64,000 nucleotides of DNA, taken from contig JAITYX010000102.1 of the NCBI GenBank assembly GCA_021018815.1, positions 1,240,001 through 1,304,000 of the forward strand. The letters run 5' to 3'. The DNA comes from Talinum fruticosum. Taxonomy: Eukaryota > Streptophyta > Magnoliopsida > Caryophyllales > Talinaceae. Under the pieces are notes generated by a model. It saw nothing but the letters and a program-made list of their open reading frames with translations. It was not told the origin of the DNA and did no database searches. Below, piece by piece: positions 10,468 through 21,345 of the stretch. How positions within the stretch are numbered: the first letter of the stretch is position 1; every line of letters begins with the position of its first letter. The position numbers and the translations under genes were made by a program.

Positions 10468-11126
10468 AGCAGTAGATCGAAACTTTATCGAGGTTTGATT
10501 GGATCTTTGCTATATCTTATTTCCAGTGAGGCCGGACATAATGTTCAGTGTATGTCTGTGTGCAGGATTTCAAGCTAATCCAAAAGAATCACATCTCACC
10601 GCGGTGAAGAGAATTTTTAGATATCTTGCTATAGTACTCAAGAGACTCGGAGTCGACTCTCACCTGGATACTCGGATGTTAACTATGTTGGGTACAAGGT
10701 TGATAAAAAGAGCACCTCAGGAGGCTGCCAGCTTCTAGGTCAATCCCTTATATCTTGGCACTCAAAGAAGCGGAACTCAGTAGCTCTATCAACTGCTGAA
10801 GCCGAGTACATTGCAGCTGGAGCATGCTGTGCTCGGATTTTATGGATCAAGCAACACTTGAGAGATCTTTGACTTGCATTCAAATCAAATCTAATCAAGT
10901 GTGGCAATCAAAGTGTGATCAGCATCACTAAGAATCCGAGTTCAGCACTCAAAGACAAAACATATTGAGGTCGGGTATCATTTTCTAAGAGACCATTATG
11001 AAAAAGGTGATATTGAACTTAAATTCATTCCTACCAAACTTCAAGTAGCTGATATCTTTACTTGAGCCACATAGTGAGGATCAATTTTGTTTTATTAGGA
11101 ATGAGCTTGGCATGATTAATGCATAA
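10468..11126 (+). pseudogene. Copia RNase H remnant and end of pol
   Basis: The RT-RNase H connection includes RGLIGSLLYL (10490-10520). RNase H follows: a YSDVNYVGYKVDKKSTSGGC-like block near 10669-10728 and ALSTAEAEYIAAGACC near 10783-10830, which keeps the conserved Glu. The end reads YHFLRDHYEKGDIELKFIPT and ADIFT, then after a frameshift SEDQFCFIRNELGM and a stop near 11126, the normal Copia pol terminus. At least three frame breaks lie in the domain. Confidence 0.88.
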
Positions 11127-11783
11127 TTATGTGCTTTTCGAGTGAAATTACCTTGCATGATTATGTGTTTAATTTTTGTTTTTATGCATTAATTACAATT
11201 AGTTCAGTTGAGCCGATGATACTGAGCTATGAGTTATTGCTTGTTTACGGTTTCGAGTCACTCGAAACTTTACTGAGTCGGACTCGGATTTTGAGAAAAA
11301 TGGACATCAAACTATCGAAATCATCTCTAGATTAGTGGAGAATTTCAGAAATTTCTTTTAAAATTTCTCTCTTTATCTCTCTCTCTCGCGCATCGATCGG
11401 AGAACCGGCCGTTGTGCGACAATCGCTGGAATCCTAACCGTTGGAGAACAGAACAGTCACACCGGTGCGAGGCGACCGTTGGAGAGTTGGGTCGGAACAA
11501 ACACCGAAGGAAAATTCTTTCTCTATAAATAGCATCTTTTTGCTTTATCTCCCTACTTTACTCTCTACATACTCTCTCTCTCTCTCGCGCTTACTACATC
11601 TCGAGCAAGTTCACTATTTTTGAAGAACGAATCGTCTCTCTCAAGCTAAGTGAAAGAAATCTTGAGTAAGCACCGATTGCTCTCAGCTCTCTCTCTACTC
11701 TTTCATTTTCTTTTTACTCTCTACTTTCTCTACTCGCTCTCTCTGTCTCTTAAAGTTCATCTTCTCTCTTTTCACATTCAAAC
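11127..11783 (+). other. Spacer between pol and envelope-like ORF
   Basis: Non-coding. It contains a CT-microsatellite-rich leader (around 11370-11390 and 11570-11590) and a TATA-like box at 11524-11532. This looks like an internal promoter plus 5' leader for the downstream ORF. Confidence 0.6.
11524..11532 (+). promoter_or_regulatory. TATA box upstream of envelope-like ORF
   Basis: TATAAATAG about 260 bp before the ATG at 11784, followed by a CT-rich leader. The position suggests separate transcription of the third ORF; this is inferred from sequence only. Confidence 0.45.
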
Positions 11784-13386
11784 ATGCCGAAAAGAGGTTC
11801 CCACCTGAGACTTTTTGGTTCCGCAACCAAGAAACCTCGCACAAAAGGCAAGAGGGTCCTTCAAACCCCTCTAAAATCATTGTCACCCAACACCTAACGT
11901 TGGATGACAAATTCTTTCCAACCACCAAGTTTTCATGGTAGAACAATATTAAAACCACGGGGGTTTATAATTTCTTCTCTTTTAGTGGGTTCATCTTCCC
12001 AAAACTCGTTTATGAGTTTTACTCAAACCTCTCTAGCTCCGAGGGTATACTCACTTCTAGAGTTCAAGATGTTGTTGTCCATATTAACGTCTCTCTCCTC
12101 CACCGCCTATTCAAAGTCTCTTCTCTTTTCCTCAACAACAACTTTATCCCTTTTAACGAGTTTGTTGATGAATTTTTTGCGAAGTACGCAAAGAAATCTC
12201 GGAGTCACGCAAAAATTTCTCGGTGACTCGGATGAAGTCGAAGCCACGTCTTCGTGTTTCCTGCTATTGAGAACCTTCTTCTCTCGGCATTCGAGTAAGA
12301 GAACTCTAACTCTAAGTATCTCAAAGCTCTCTTTGACATTCTCAAGGGCTATGAGGTAGACCTCTTTCCAGCCATAATCGAGCGAGATGGCCATTATGCT
12401 AGCTCGGACTAAAAATTCACCCCTCTACCTTTCGGGGCTTTTCTCACTTTCATTTTCAAGCAATTCAAAGTTCCCTTCCCTCGGATCCTAACACTGTTTC
12501 GAGGCTGCCGTTGTTGTTGGCGAAAAGAACTTCTTACGTATGGATACCGGGAGAGCCAACCGGGTGTCCGGGTCCATAGCATAGAACCGAGGTCACCTTC
12601 TCCTCCTCGGACTTAGACCCAAACTCCTCTCTCTCTACCTCCTCCGCCTAGTGGTGCCTCCACCTCGGGTGCTTCTCATGTCATTGCTTCGCCTTGTCCA
12701 CCGTAATAATGGACAAGCTCTCCTCTATGTCCGCCAAAATTAAGGACACCCTCCGGTCATTCAAGACTGTTCTTCGATCAATGACCATAAACCAAAAGAC
12801 TACTCGATCCCAAATCGAGAGAGCGATAAGATGTGCTTCTTGAGATGAAGGCACTCGTCAAGGAGCAAAAGGAGATGATTAAGCTCCTCTAAGAAAGGCG
12901 CTCAAAGGTCGTTCAGGACCCGGTTGACTTAGACACATGTGAGGAGTCCTTTAGCCCGACGAAATCCCCTCTAGGGAGGAAGAAGAAAAAGAAGAGGAGA
13001 CTGCAGCTGAGGCAGCTCCTCTCGAGGAGAAGGTGGAAGGGGAGAAGGAAGAAGAAGGAGCAGAAGCGAGCAGAGGGACAAGGTGCTCCTGTCTTCCAGC
13101 GAGAACTAATAAGCTCGAGACAGTAGTCTATGTGGGTTAGAAGACCTTGCTGACAAAGGTCGATCGGCAGCTGTCCACCTAAGCAAGCACCTCCCTCGGT
13201 CGAGTTCCAAGAGGATGAACCTCTGGAGGACCTGGTTCTAGGTCGACCACTCGGAGCCGAGCCCATTCCGGAGATCCCAATGTTGCCCCTGCCTCAATCT
13301 TCAACATCATCCCGCTCTTACCAGGTGAAGGCGCACTCGCTCGTTCATCCACCTCGACTCGGATCGCTCCCTCTCCACAATCATAA
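11784..13386 (+). pseudogene. Sirevirus envelope-like / plant-transposon-type ORF remnant
   Basis: Starts MPKRGSHLRLFGSATKKP, with a basic N-terminus. After a frameshift near 11896 it reads a conserved block KLVYEFYSNLSSSEGILTSR and LHRLFKVSS (12010-12120), then FNEFVDEFFAKYAKKSR. This resembles the plant family often labelled putative plant transposon protein. Further on are LPFGAFLTFIFKQFKVPF (near 12426), a coiled-coil-like segment MDKLSSMSAKIKDTLRSFKT (from 12711) with ALVKEQKEMIKLL (near 12850), and an acidic Glu-rich tail (12960-13080). Third ORFs at this position are described in Sireviruses as envelope-like. I see no signal peptide, furin site or convincing membrane anchor, so an envelope role is not shown. 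Multiple frameshifts make it dead. Confidence 0.6.
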
Positions 13387-13952
13387 ATCTTTTTCTTATC
13401 TCTATTTTTTTGTCCGGACAACCAAATTGTATCTTCTTGATACATTCTTCCTTTTTGTTTTTTGCTGAAAGGCAAGGGGAGAATAGTTAGAAAAATTTGT
13501 TGTCTTGTTTAGGGGAGTTTCTTTTTTTTTTTTTGTATATATTCTTTCTATGTGAATATTAATGAAGTTTTTATTTAGTGCTTATTTATTTTGTAGTATA
13601 ATTGTTTTCTAAGTTTCAATTTTTTCTGAGTTCATCTTGCCCTAATATATCAACTCGGTTACATATTATTTTTCTTGCTCCGATCTATGAACTCGGTTAC
13701 ATTTCTTTTCCGATTTAAGCAATAATCTAAGCTCGATTCACTTCATTTCTATGCGATATTTTAGTTTTTAGCACTGATGCAATCTAAGTTTAATTGCTCC
13801 GATAAAATCTAAGTTTGAATCACTTTAGCTATTTTATACGATTCTATCTCTATACTCCGACATATTCTTTGAGAAAGAATGAAACATCATGTCTATAACA
13901 CTAACAAAGTTTCTATCTAAGTATGGAATGCCTTTCATAAAAAAGGGGAGAT
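13387..13952 (+). other. Copia 3' untranslated tail with polypurine tract
   Basis: AT-rich tail with no coding signal. It ends in the polypurine tract AAAAAAGGGGAGAT (13939-13952), which primes plus-strand DNA synthesis and marks the LTR edge. The same tail recurs at 15479-16277 and, antisense, from 28008. Confidence 0.8.
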
Positions 13953-15478
13953 TAAAGACTTAGACTTTGCATGTATAACATTCCGATTACTATCAAGGAA
14001 TAAGGTACAAACTTCATCTCTTATAAGTTTTGATTACAAGTCATTCTAAGTGGTATAGAAACTTTTCCGAGTGATACGTAACCTTCTCTCGTGTGTTACG
14101 TAAACTATTGCATATATTTTCATTTGATTCTGATTGAATCGGAAAGCATACTCTTGCTCATCATTTCACACTTATATTTCTATGTCACTCGGACAATACT
14201 CGGACTTATCGCATGTTCAAACATTCTCTTTAACACGTTTAAAATCAGGTTTGACTTCATATTCCAAGTTTAAGTGAATTACAACATTAATTCATTTCTT
14301 GAAGTCAGCTTGTTTTGTTTGAACTATATTTGTCTAGATCAAGTACTCTTACTTTGATATTCTTTATCTAACTTGATCTTTCTCCAAACCGACTCGGATG
14401 GAATTTGAGTGTAATGGATATTAGACTCGGAAAATTCCACTCTTCCAGGACTCACATAAATATTGACTTAATTAAATTATTATCTATGTCTAATCTTGGA
14501 CCAAAGTGTTTTATGCTTTGAGAACCAAAATTGATTTACTTTTGTAGGTTATCTAAACAAGGTTATGCTAGTTTTGAATTACAAAAGTAACCGGTTTCAA
14601 GATATCAAATCACCAAGCAGATAAGACTTTTTCTACTTCGATCAAGGTCCATACACTATGTCAAGGTTGTTTGTTTCCAAAACTGGAAATCTTCAACGCT
14701 AAGCTCAACGGTGGTTTCTACCATACTTTCCAGACACCATTAGTGGATTAGAACATCCTAAGGAGCCAAGAGCCGTTGGACAACGTTCACATCCCAACGG
14801 ATCTTTTCCGAGCCACTCGTAAGAACCGTTACAACGGTCTCGGAGGACTTCTAATCGGAAGATAGTCACAACAGACTAATCTGCTTGGTCATCTATAAAT
14901 AGAGGCCAACTCTCAAGAATCGAAGATTACTTGAATCATTGTTAATACACATACTTAAGAAAAGGTCTTTGTATTCATACTCAATCTTCTACTTACACCT
15001 CCAACTCTGTACTTAACATCTTTTTGAGTTATAAGGTCTTCTAATGAGTTATAAATTCTCTTTCTTACTTTCCGAGTAAGGTCCCTTGATTGAGCTGTAA
15101 GGGTTAACTCAACTCAGTTGTCCCTAGCTATAAAGCTTACCTTAGTTAGGAAGTACTAGATTAGATAAGGGAACTTCGAGTCTAGGAAAGTCTTGTAAGG
15201 AATTGTTTAAGGGAGCAATTCGGTGAAGTCTTTCTACTGTATTTTGTGGATTCAAAATAGTGGATTTGACTTGGTGCTTGGATTAGCATTGGTCGTGGTT
15301 TTTGCCCCGAGGAGGGTTTCCACGTAATTTCTCGGTTAACACTTTTCCGAGTCCAATCTAGACTCGGATAGTTTCAAAGTCTGTTTTAGACTTTAATCTT
15401 CCTTTTATAGATTAAATTTCCTTATGACCCTATTCACCCCCTCTAGGGTGACTAAGTCTCTCCAAGAGCAAACCTTCA
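13953..15478 (+). repeat. Copia LTR 1 (full length)
   Basis: 1526 bp from TTAAAGACTTAG (TG of the consensus TGAAGACT mutated) to GCAAACCTTCA. The ends form a short inverted repeat TGAAG/CTTCA. A TATA box lies at 14894-14902, and the 3' 360 bp match the LTR part of the 1-6605 array. It acts as the 3' LTR of the element at 6606-13952. It is immediately followed by another copy of the element tail rather than by unrelated flank. Confidence 0.88.
14894..14902 (+). promoter_or_regulatory. Copia LTR TATA box
   Basis: TATAAATAG followed by AGGCCAACTCTCAAG and an array-like transcription start region. The equivalent site in LTR 2 is degraded (GTGTAAATAG near 17170). Confidence 0.6.
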
Positions 15479-16277
15479 TCTGCGGCTGACCAACTTTAGT
15501 AAGTTGTTTGCTCTCTCAATCCTATCTTTCATGGCATGGTCATTAACCAAAAGACTGGCCAATCTCAAATTCAGGAATGTCAATCTCTTATGAATGATCT
15601 CCTTAGACCTCGATATGAGTGGGTCGGAAGATGCTTGGGGATGTTGGACAGTCCAAACCAGCTAGCTTAGAAGCCCCTGTAGTCTTCCAAGAGGATGAGC
15701 CGAGAGGATGATATTGTCTTGACTCGACCACCCAGTGTCCGAGCCGCTTCTCAACATCCCTCGTGCTGCCACCGCTGCCCTCCATCACCTCCTTCCAAAC
15801 ATACCGGCGCAAGCGCATCGCTCGTCCGTCCTCTTACGGGCAACCAACTCTACCCTCCTAATATATTTCTTTTCTTGTTTTTATAATTTTTTTGTCCAAC
15901 ATTAAGTGTACCTACTTCCAAATTTTCTTCGCTCCTTTTCTTTGAAATGCTAGGGGAGAAAATATAGAAACCTTGATGTTGATGTTGCATTTAGGGAGTT
16001 CCTCTCCTCTTTTTGTTGTACATATTTTTATATGAATGTTATAAATACTGTTTTTCATTTATGAGTTTCTTCTAATGCTTATGTTATCTACTCGTAAATC
16101 TGTGATGGTTCTCATATCCCCTATTTACTTTTAAGCCATGATCCGAAATTTTTTAATTTCATATTCTACATGCTCGATACATAAGAAATCACAAATCATT
16201 GACACTGAAAACTTACATTTTGTACTAACAAGTTTCTATCTTAAGAATGGAATGTCATTCATCAAAAAGGGGAAGAT
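15479..16277 (+). mobile_element. Second copy of Copia 3' tail between two LTRs
   Basis: Colinear with roughly 12770-13952: an AACCAAAAGACTGGCC block near 15547, GTCTTCCAAGAGGATGAGCC near 15681, TTTTTTTGTCC near 15887 and a polypurine tract AAAAAGGGGAAGAT ending at 16277. It holds the last part of the envelope-like ORF in broken form and no other gene. It is bounded on both sides by LTRs in the same orientation. Confidence 0.85.
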
Positions 16278-17758
16278 TGAAGACTCAGATCTTAACTCTA
16301 AGTATGTTACAAAAGACTCAAGTATAAACTTCTATCTCTTTTAAGTTTTGATTGTAAGTCATTATGAGCTACAAAGAAACTCCTATCTAAGTTTTCGTTA
16401 ATGTTCGAGTGACTCGGATATCACCTTGTTTTATATCTTCTCCATTGAGGTATTCGACCTACTCGGAATCTACTCGGAACCATCGCATGATAAAATAATT
16501 CTCTAAACGTACTTTTCCGAGTACTGATTGTTGTTGCTAAGGTAAAATGAATTAGAGCGTTAATTCTGTCTTCTAAGTTAGTTTATTTTCTTAGAGAATT
16601 ATTTGATAAGATCAAGTTCACTTTCTCTAATGTTTATCCTTTAACTTGATCTGTCTTGGATTTATTCCGAGCTGACTTTGAACCTATTAGATATTAGACT
16701 CGGAATATTCCACTCCTCTAGGCCTAAGATAATTAAGCTTTTAGCTACTCAAATTTAATTATTATCTTTGCCTAATCTTGGACCAAAGTATTTTTATACT
16801 TTGAGAACCAATGTGGTTTGCTTTTGTAGGTTATTTAAACAAGGCTAATCTATCTTTTGAATCTCAAAACCAACCGGCTTCTAGTTGTTAAACACCATCG
16901 AACGACTTTAGCCAAATCCGGACAGGACTCGAAACCATGTCGTGGCTATCTGTTTCCAAAACTGGAAAACACCAACGCTAGGGCCAACGGTGGTTTCCAC
17001 CTTACTTTTCGAGACAACACTAGTTGATTGAAACACCTTTTGGAGAAAATAGTCGCTGCCCAACGTTCACACTCCAACGGATCTTTTCCGAGTGACTCGG
17101 AAAAGCCTTCACAACGGCTAGTGAGGAAGTCAGTCCGAAATCGGACTCAACAACTACTCTGCTTGGTCATGTGTAAATAGAGGCCACTTCATAAGACTTG
17201 AAGATTTGCCAAAATTATTTATCAATACATTGCCTAATTCTCTTATCGCATTAATTACTCAATCTTCTACTTACAACTGGAAGTCTGTACTTAATATTTT
17301 TTGAGTTCTAAAGAAAGTCTTGTAATCAATTACAGTCTTTACTTAGTTTCTTTATAAGTCCCTTGACTGAGTTGTAAGGGTTAACTTAGCTTAGTTATCC
17401 CCGATTGTAAAGTTTAATTCAATCGAGAAGTATTAGATTAGATAAGAGATTTTGTGAGTCTAGGAAAACATTGTAAAGAATTGTCTAAGGGAGCAATTAT
17501 GGTGAAGTCGGTCATTTGTATTTTGAGGAATCAAAATAGTGGATTTGACTTGGTGCTTGGATTAGCACTGTCCATGGTTTTCTGCCCTAGGAGGGTTTCC
17601 ATGTATTTCTCGGTGTTTGCATTTACGAGTCCAATCTAGACTTAGACTCAACTGTCGTTTTCTTTCTTAGCAAAGATTGTCCGAGTTCTTTTAAATTTCC
17701 TCATCACCCTATTCACCCCCTTCTAGGGTGACTTAGACTCTCCAAGAGCAAACCTTCA
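16278..17758 (+). repeat. Copia LTR 2 (full length)
   Basis: 1481 bp from TGAAGACTCAGATC to GCAAACCTTCA, with perfect TGAAG/CTTCA ends. It is colinear with LTR 1 (GGACCAAAGTA, TTTGTAGGTTAT and CACCCCC blocks in the same order). Its right edge abuts chromovirus integrase sequence, so the Copia insertion probably interrupted that gene; the other side of the insertion lies left of the window. Confidence 0.88.
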
Positions 17759-18613
17759 CATTGCTAAGTTCTGACATGGATTCCAAGAGGCCATGGGTAC
17801 AAGTCTCTGCATAAGCACAGACTTTCCGCCCGGAGTCTAATGGGCGATGCAACGTACAATTTAGACTTTGGAAGATATGTTCAGAATATATGCCATTGAT
17901 TTTATGGGTAACTCGGGATAACAACCTGCCATTGATTGAATTTGCCTATAATAACAGCTACCATGTAAGTCTAGGTATTGCTCCATATGAAGCATTGTAT
18001 GGCCGTTGATGTAGAACTCCCGTGTGTTGGAATGAAGTGGGAGAAAGAATACCTTCTAAGGTTGAAATGATAGATCAATCTATAGAGGCGATCAAGATAG
18101 TACGGAAAAGTTTGCAAGCGGCCCAAGATAGACAAAAGAGTTACACAAATCTAAAACGGAGACCCTTAGAGTTCCATGCTGGGGATCATGTGTTTTTAAG
18201 AGTCTCTCCGCAAAAAGGAACTTGAGATTTGGACAGAAAGGTAAACTTAGCGCTAGATTTATGGGACCCTTTCAAATCTTGCAAAGAATTGGTTCCGTAG
18301 CGTATAGATTGGCTTTACCACCCACTCTTAAAGGTATTCATGAAGTCTTCCATGTGTCTAACCTTCTTAAATATGTGTCGGAGCTGGAGCATGTCGTCGA
18401 ACATGAACCTTTGAAGGTTAGCGAGAACCTTACATTTGAGGAAGAACCGATCCGCATCTTACAAAGACAAGAGCGAAGCTTAGGACTAAAACTATTCCGT
18501 ACGTCAAAGTACTCTGGAAACACCATAAGTTAGCTGAAGCGACATGGAAGCCAAAACGTGAGATACGGAAAAATTCCCCGCTCTGTTTACATCGGTATCT
18601 AAATTTCGAGGAA
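17759..18613 (+). pseudogene. Tekay-like chromovirus integrase C-terminal half
   Basis: Ty3/Gypsy integrase starting within the catalytic core: a TLEDMF segment, then LIEFAYNNSYHVSLGIAPYE near 17935-17990 and TPVCWNEVGERIPSKVEMID. A linker ORF (18022-18222) ends RPLEFHAGDHVFLRVSPQKG. A frameshift leads into 18222-18530, which holds a GPF module (FMGPFQILQRIGSVAYRLAL), LPPTLKGIHEVFHVSNLLKY and EEEPIRILQRQE. After another shift a chromodomain-like end, AEATWKPKREIRKN, appears near 18533-18575. It would catalyse cDNA integration, but stops (a TGA at 18009) and frameshifts disable it. The order integrase, GPF, chromo-like tail, LTR fits Tekay/Del chromoviruses. Confidence 0.88.
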
Positions 18614-21345
18614 TGTGAAACCCAAAATTTTACGTAGATTAATTATATAGTCAAATTAAACTAAGTATTTACATGTAATTTATTTATGTAATTACTATGT
18701 GCTTATACAGTTTAACTAATAAATGTGATCACTCTTTTCACCGACCAAATAATTAAAACTCGGGACAAACTTATGATTAATTATTCCTATTTTTACTCAA
18801 GACAATCTTAACAAAAAGGGAAAGAGAGAGATAATGAGGGAAAAAGATAAGGATTAGTTACATGCGGATAGGCTAACAAGGAGATTAGTGAAAAGTTAGG
18901 TGTTATGTTGGAAATACTTGATGAAGTGACAACAAAGGAGGATAAGGCTAAGGGGGAAAGGAAAAGTCCCAACAAAACAAAAAGGAAACGAAGGAGAAAA
19001 AGGTCAGGTAGAGGAAAGAAGAAGGAGCAACAACAAAATCGAGAAGGTGAAATGAAAGAATGAAAGGAGAGGGAGAACGCATAGAAAGAAGGAGCGAGTG
19101 CATGGGCTAGAAAGAGAAAGAGGAGGACGAGGAGGCTGGTGAGCAAAAGCACGGCAGCCAGACGGATCGAAGGACAACAACCAGCAAGCGAGAAAAAGCG
19201 ACGAGCAAAGAAGAAGGCGGAAAAACAGGGGCTAAGACCGGGTCCGGCCGAAAAAGGAAAGGAAGAGGAGGAGACTAACCTAGGCCTACCAATTCAGCGA
19301 ACCTTCAATCTCTAAGGAATCAAAGTGGGTGGTCTTATACTCTAAATCAATAGTATTTTTGAAATTCAATCGAATTTGTTGTGAATGTTGAGTATGTATA
19401 CTCCGGAATGAATTTAGTGATTGTTAAGGTTGGATTGGGAATTTTGAATGAATTTAGTAGTTGTTAAGGTGAATTTGGGAATCTGAAAATTCCGATGAAA
19501 TTAGTTGCTAAGATCGAAAGGGCGATATGGAAATTGTAGTTAGAAATTATGGATGATGAAACTCGATTTTGGGTGTAAGTTGCTAATAAATGTTTCAATT
19601 GAACCTTTAGGGATTCCCGAATTTTTGCGTCGAGAGGTAATTATTGATAACGGGAAATAACGGTTTTGAGTATGATGGGAGAGTAGGAATCGATATTGAT
19701 TGATACGCAATTCATCTCTAAAAGTGGAAGATTAGTGACTCTAGGGTTAAATACACTTATGAGTATTTATGATTGTTAAGCCTCAAATGGAATTGACTCA
19801 ATAAATGGGTTAGCTATTAAGGCAACATAATATGAGCAATTGAGCTTTACTAACAATTAGATATACTTGGAGATTGATGGTGGCGATTGTGGTTATTGTG
19901 ACTCGGAAAAAGGAATTAATTTTATTGAATTGGCAAATTTAGAGAGGCATAGTCGGAAAGGAGCCGAGGATGATTGTGCTGTACTAACTTGTGGCTATTC
20001 ATGTTAAGCGAGGACTAACTTGTGGCTATTTATGCTAAGTGAGGACTGACTTGTGGCTATTTGTGTTAAGTAAGGACTTACTCGTGATAAATGATGCTCA
20101 AAAAGTTAGTTTTGAAAGGAGTTATGTGTTTTACAAATTGATTCTTGAATATGATTTTCGTGATATATACTTTTCGAACGTGAAAACGTATTCCTAAGAA
20201 GTGAAACTCATTTGAGAAATTGAATTTAGAAGGGTGGCATGTTGTCGTTGTGCCTTCCATTGTGTTAAACTGATTTGAGAATGTTGTTTGAAACAAATGT
20301 GATGAATGATTATGCTCAAATTATTTTGAATCAACTTGGCTAGGATCGTTTAGCATACCGAAGGGTTGGAATTGGGATTCTCATTTGAGAGGAGGCTCGG
20401 TCGAAACTTTGAGGGAAGGGTTCTAGTAGGGGTCCTGGTGTATCAGGATGCCCGACCGGAGACTTCCTAGAAGATAGGTCCTGGGAGCCTTTATTCGAGG
20501 TCGCGCCACGAAAACTATGAAGTGCTAGTTTGAGTCCGTAGAGCCTAAAAAGTTGATTCATTTCTAAAAGAATTGTTAATGATTGCAAAACTGTGTTTTA
20601 AATGATTAAATACTATGATCTTTAAGCTGCAAGGGATTTCATTAAAAAGTATTTAGATTTGTATTACGTCACTCTACTTTTACTAGTTTCATTATTATCA
20701 TTAGTATGTGTAAAGAATTTTCATTTTAAGAGTGTAAGACTCTCCGGTGTGACGATTTGTGCTCACCCCCAAAAAATTTCCCCAATAGTTGTAGTTACGT
20801 CCCGAGATAGTTGTTACGCCTCTTCCTTGATCGAAATGCTTGTGTTGGTGATGGTCGGGAGTTGAAGTTTGGTTTAATGTGTTTTCATGTTTAGCATGTT
20901 GTATATATGTGGTCACTTATGTAAATATGTAATGATGTATAGTTAAGTTGGTTGTATATCGTTGAGATCCGGACTAGTAGCTCCGATAAGCCGGAATTTC
21001 CTATCACTCGGCAATTTTGTTCTTAAGTGGTTGTAATATAGTTTTTACTTAGTTTGTAACTTGGTTTGTAATATAGTTGGAACATGGGTTCTTTGGTTGT
21101 GAATATACTCCGGTGTGTGACCGTTGAGTTGTATACTCCGAGCGTGTAGCTCGTTGAGCTTTATTGTGATTTTTATGCAGGTTTTTAAGGCTTTGAGCCT
21201 AAGGGTTAGGCCACATTTCAAACGGAACTCTGCTGACATTTTTAGAAAATTTCTAAACCAACTGAGAAACCACCTTAGCAAGCCTTAAGATTTCCTTTTG
21301 AGGAAATCTGGGTAATCTTGCTAGGGTAAGTTTTGGGGTGTTACA
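18614..21345 (+). repeat. Tekay-like chromovirus LTR (3' LTR)
   Basis: 2732 bp from TGTGAAACCCAAAATTTTAC to GGGGTGTTACA, preceded by a purine-rich TTTCGAGGAA tract. It lies at the 3' end of the integrase fragment and so is that element's 3' LTR. Internal marks shared with the LTRs at 35494, 42978, 48234 and 53047 are a GA-rich block (18820-19200), a GGTCCTG...GGATGCCCGA block near 20430 and a GTTGAGTTGTATACTCCGAG block near 21123. It contains three 31-bp tandem repeats at 19983-20075. No gene inside; open stretches here are LTR noise. Confidence 0.85.
19983..20075 (+). repeat. Three 31-bp tandem repeats inside LTR
   Basis: Three consecutive copies starting ACTAACTTGTGGCTATT, ACTAACTTGTGGCTATT and ACTGACTTGTGGCTATT, each ending near AAGCGAGG, AAGTGAGG or AAGTAAGG. 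Confidence 0.85.

Noticed and set aside
11784..13386. True viral envelope gene.
   Set aside because: No signal peptide, cleavage site or membrane anchor seen; the conserved block resembles plant transposon-type proteins instead.
18808..19152. 114-codon minus-strand frame rich in Leu/Phe/Ser.
   Set aside because: Antisense of a purine-rich LTR block; no domain.
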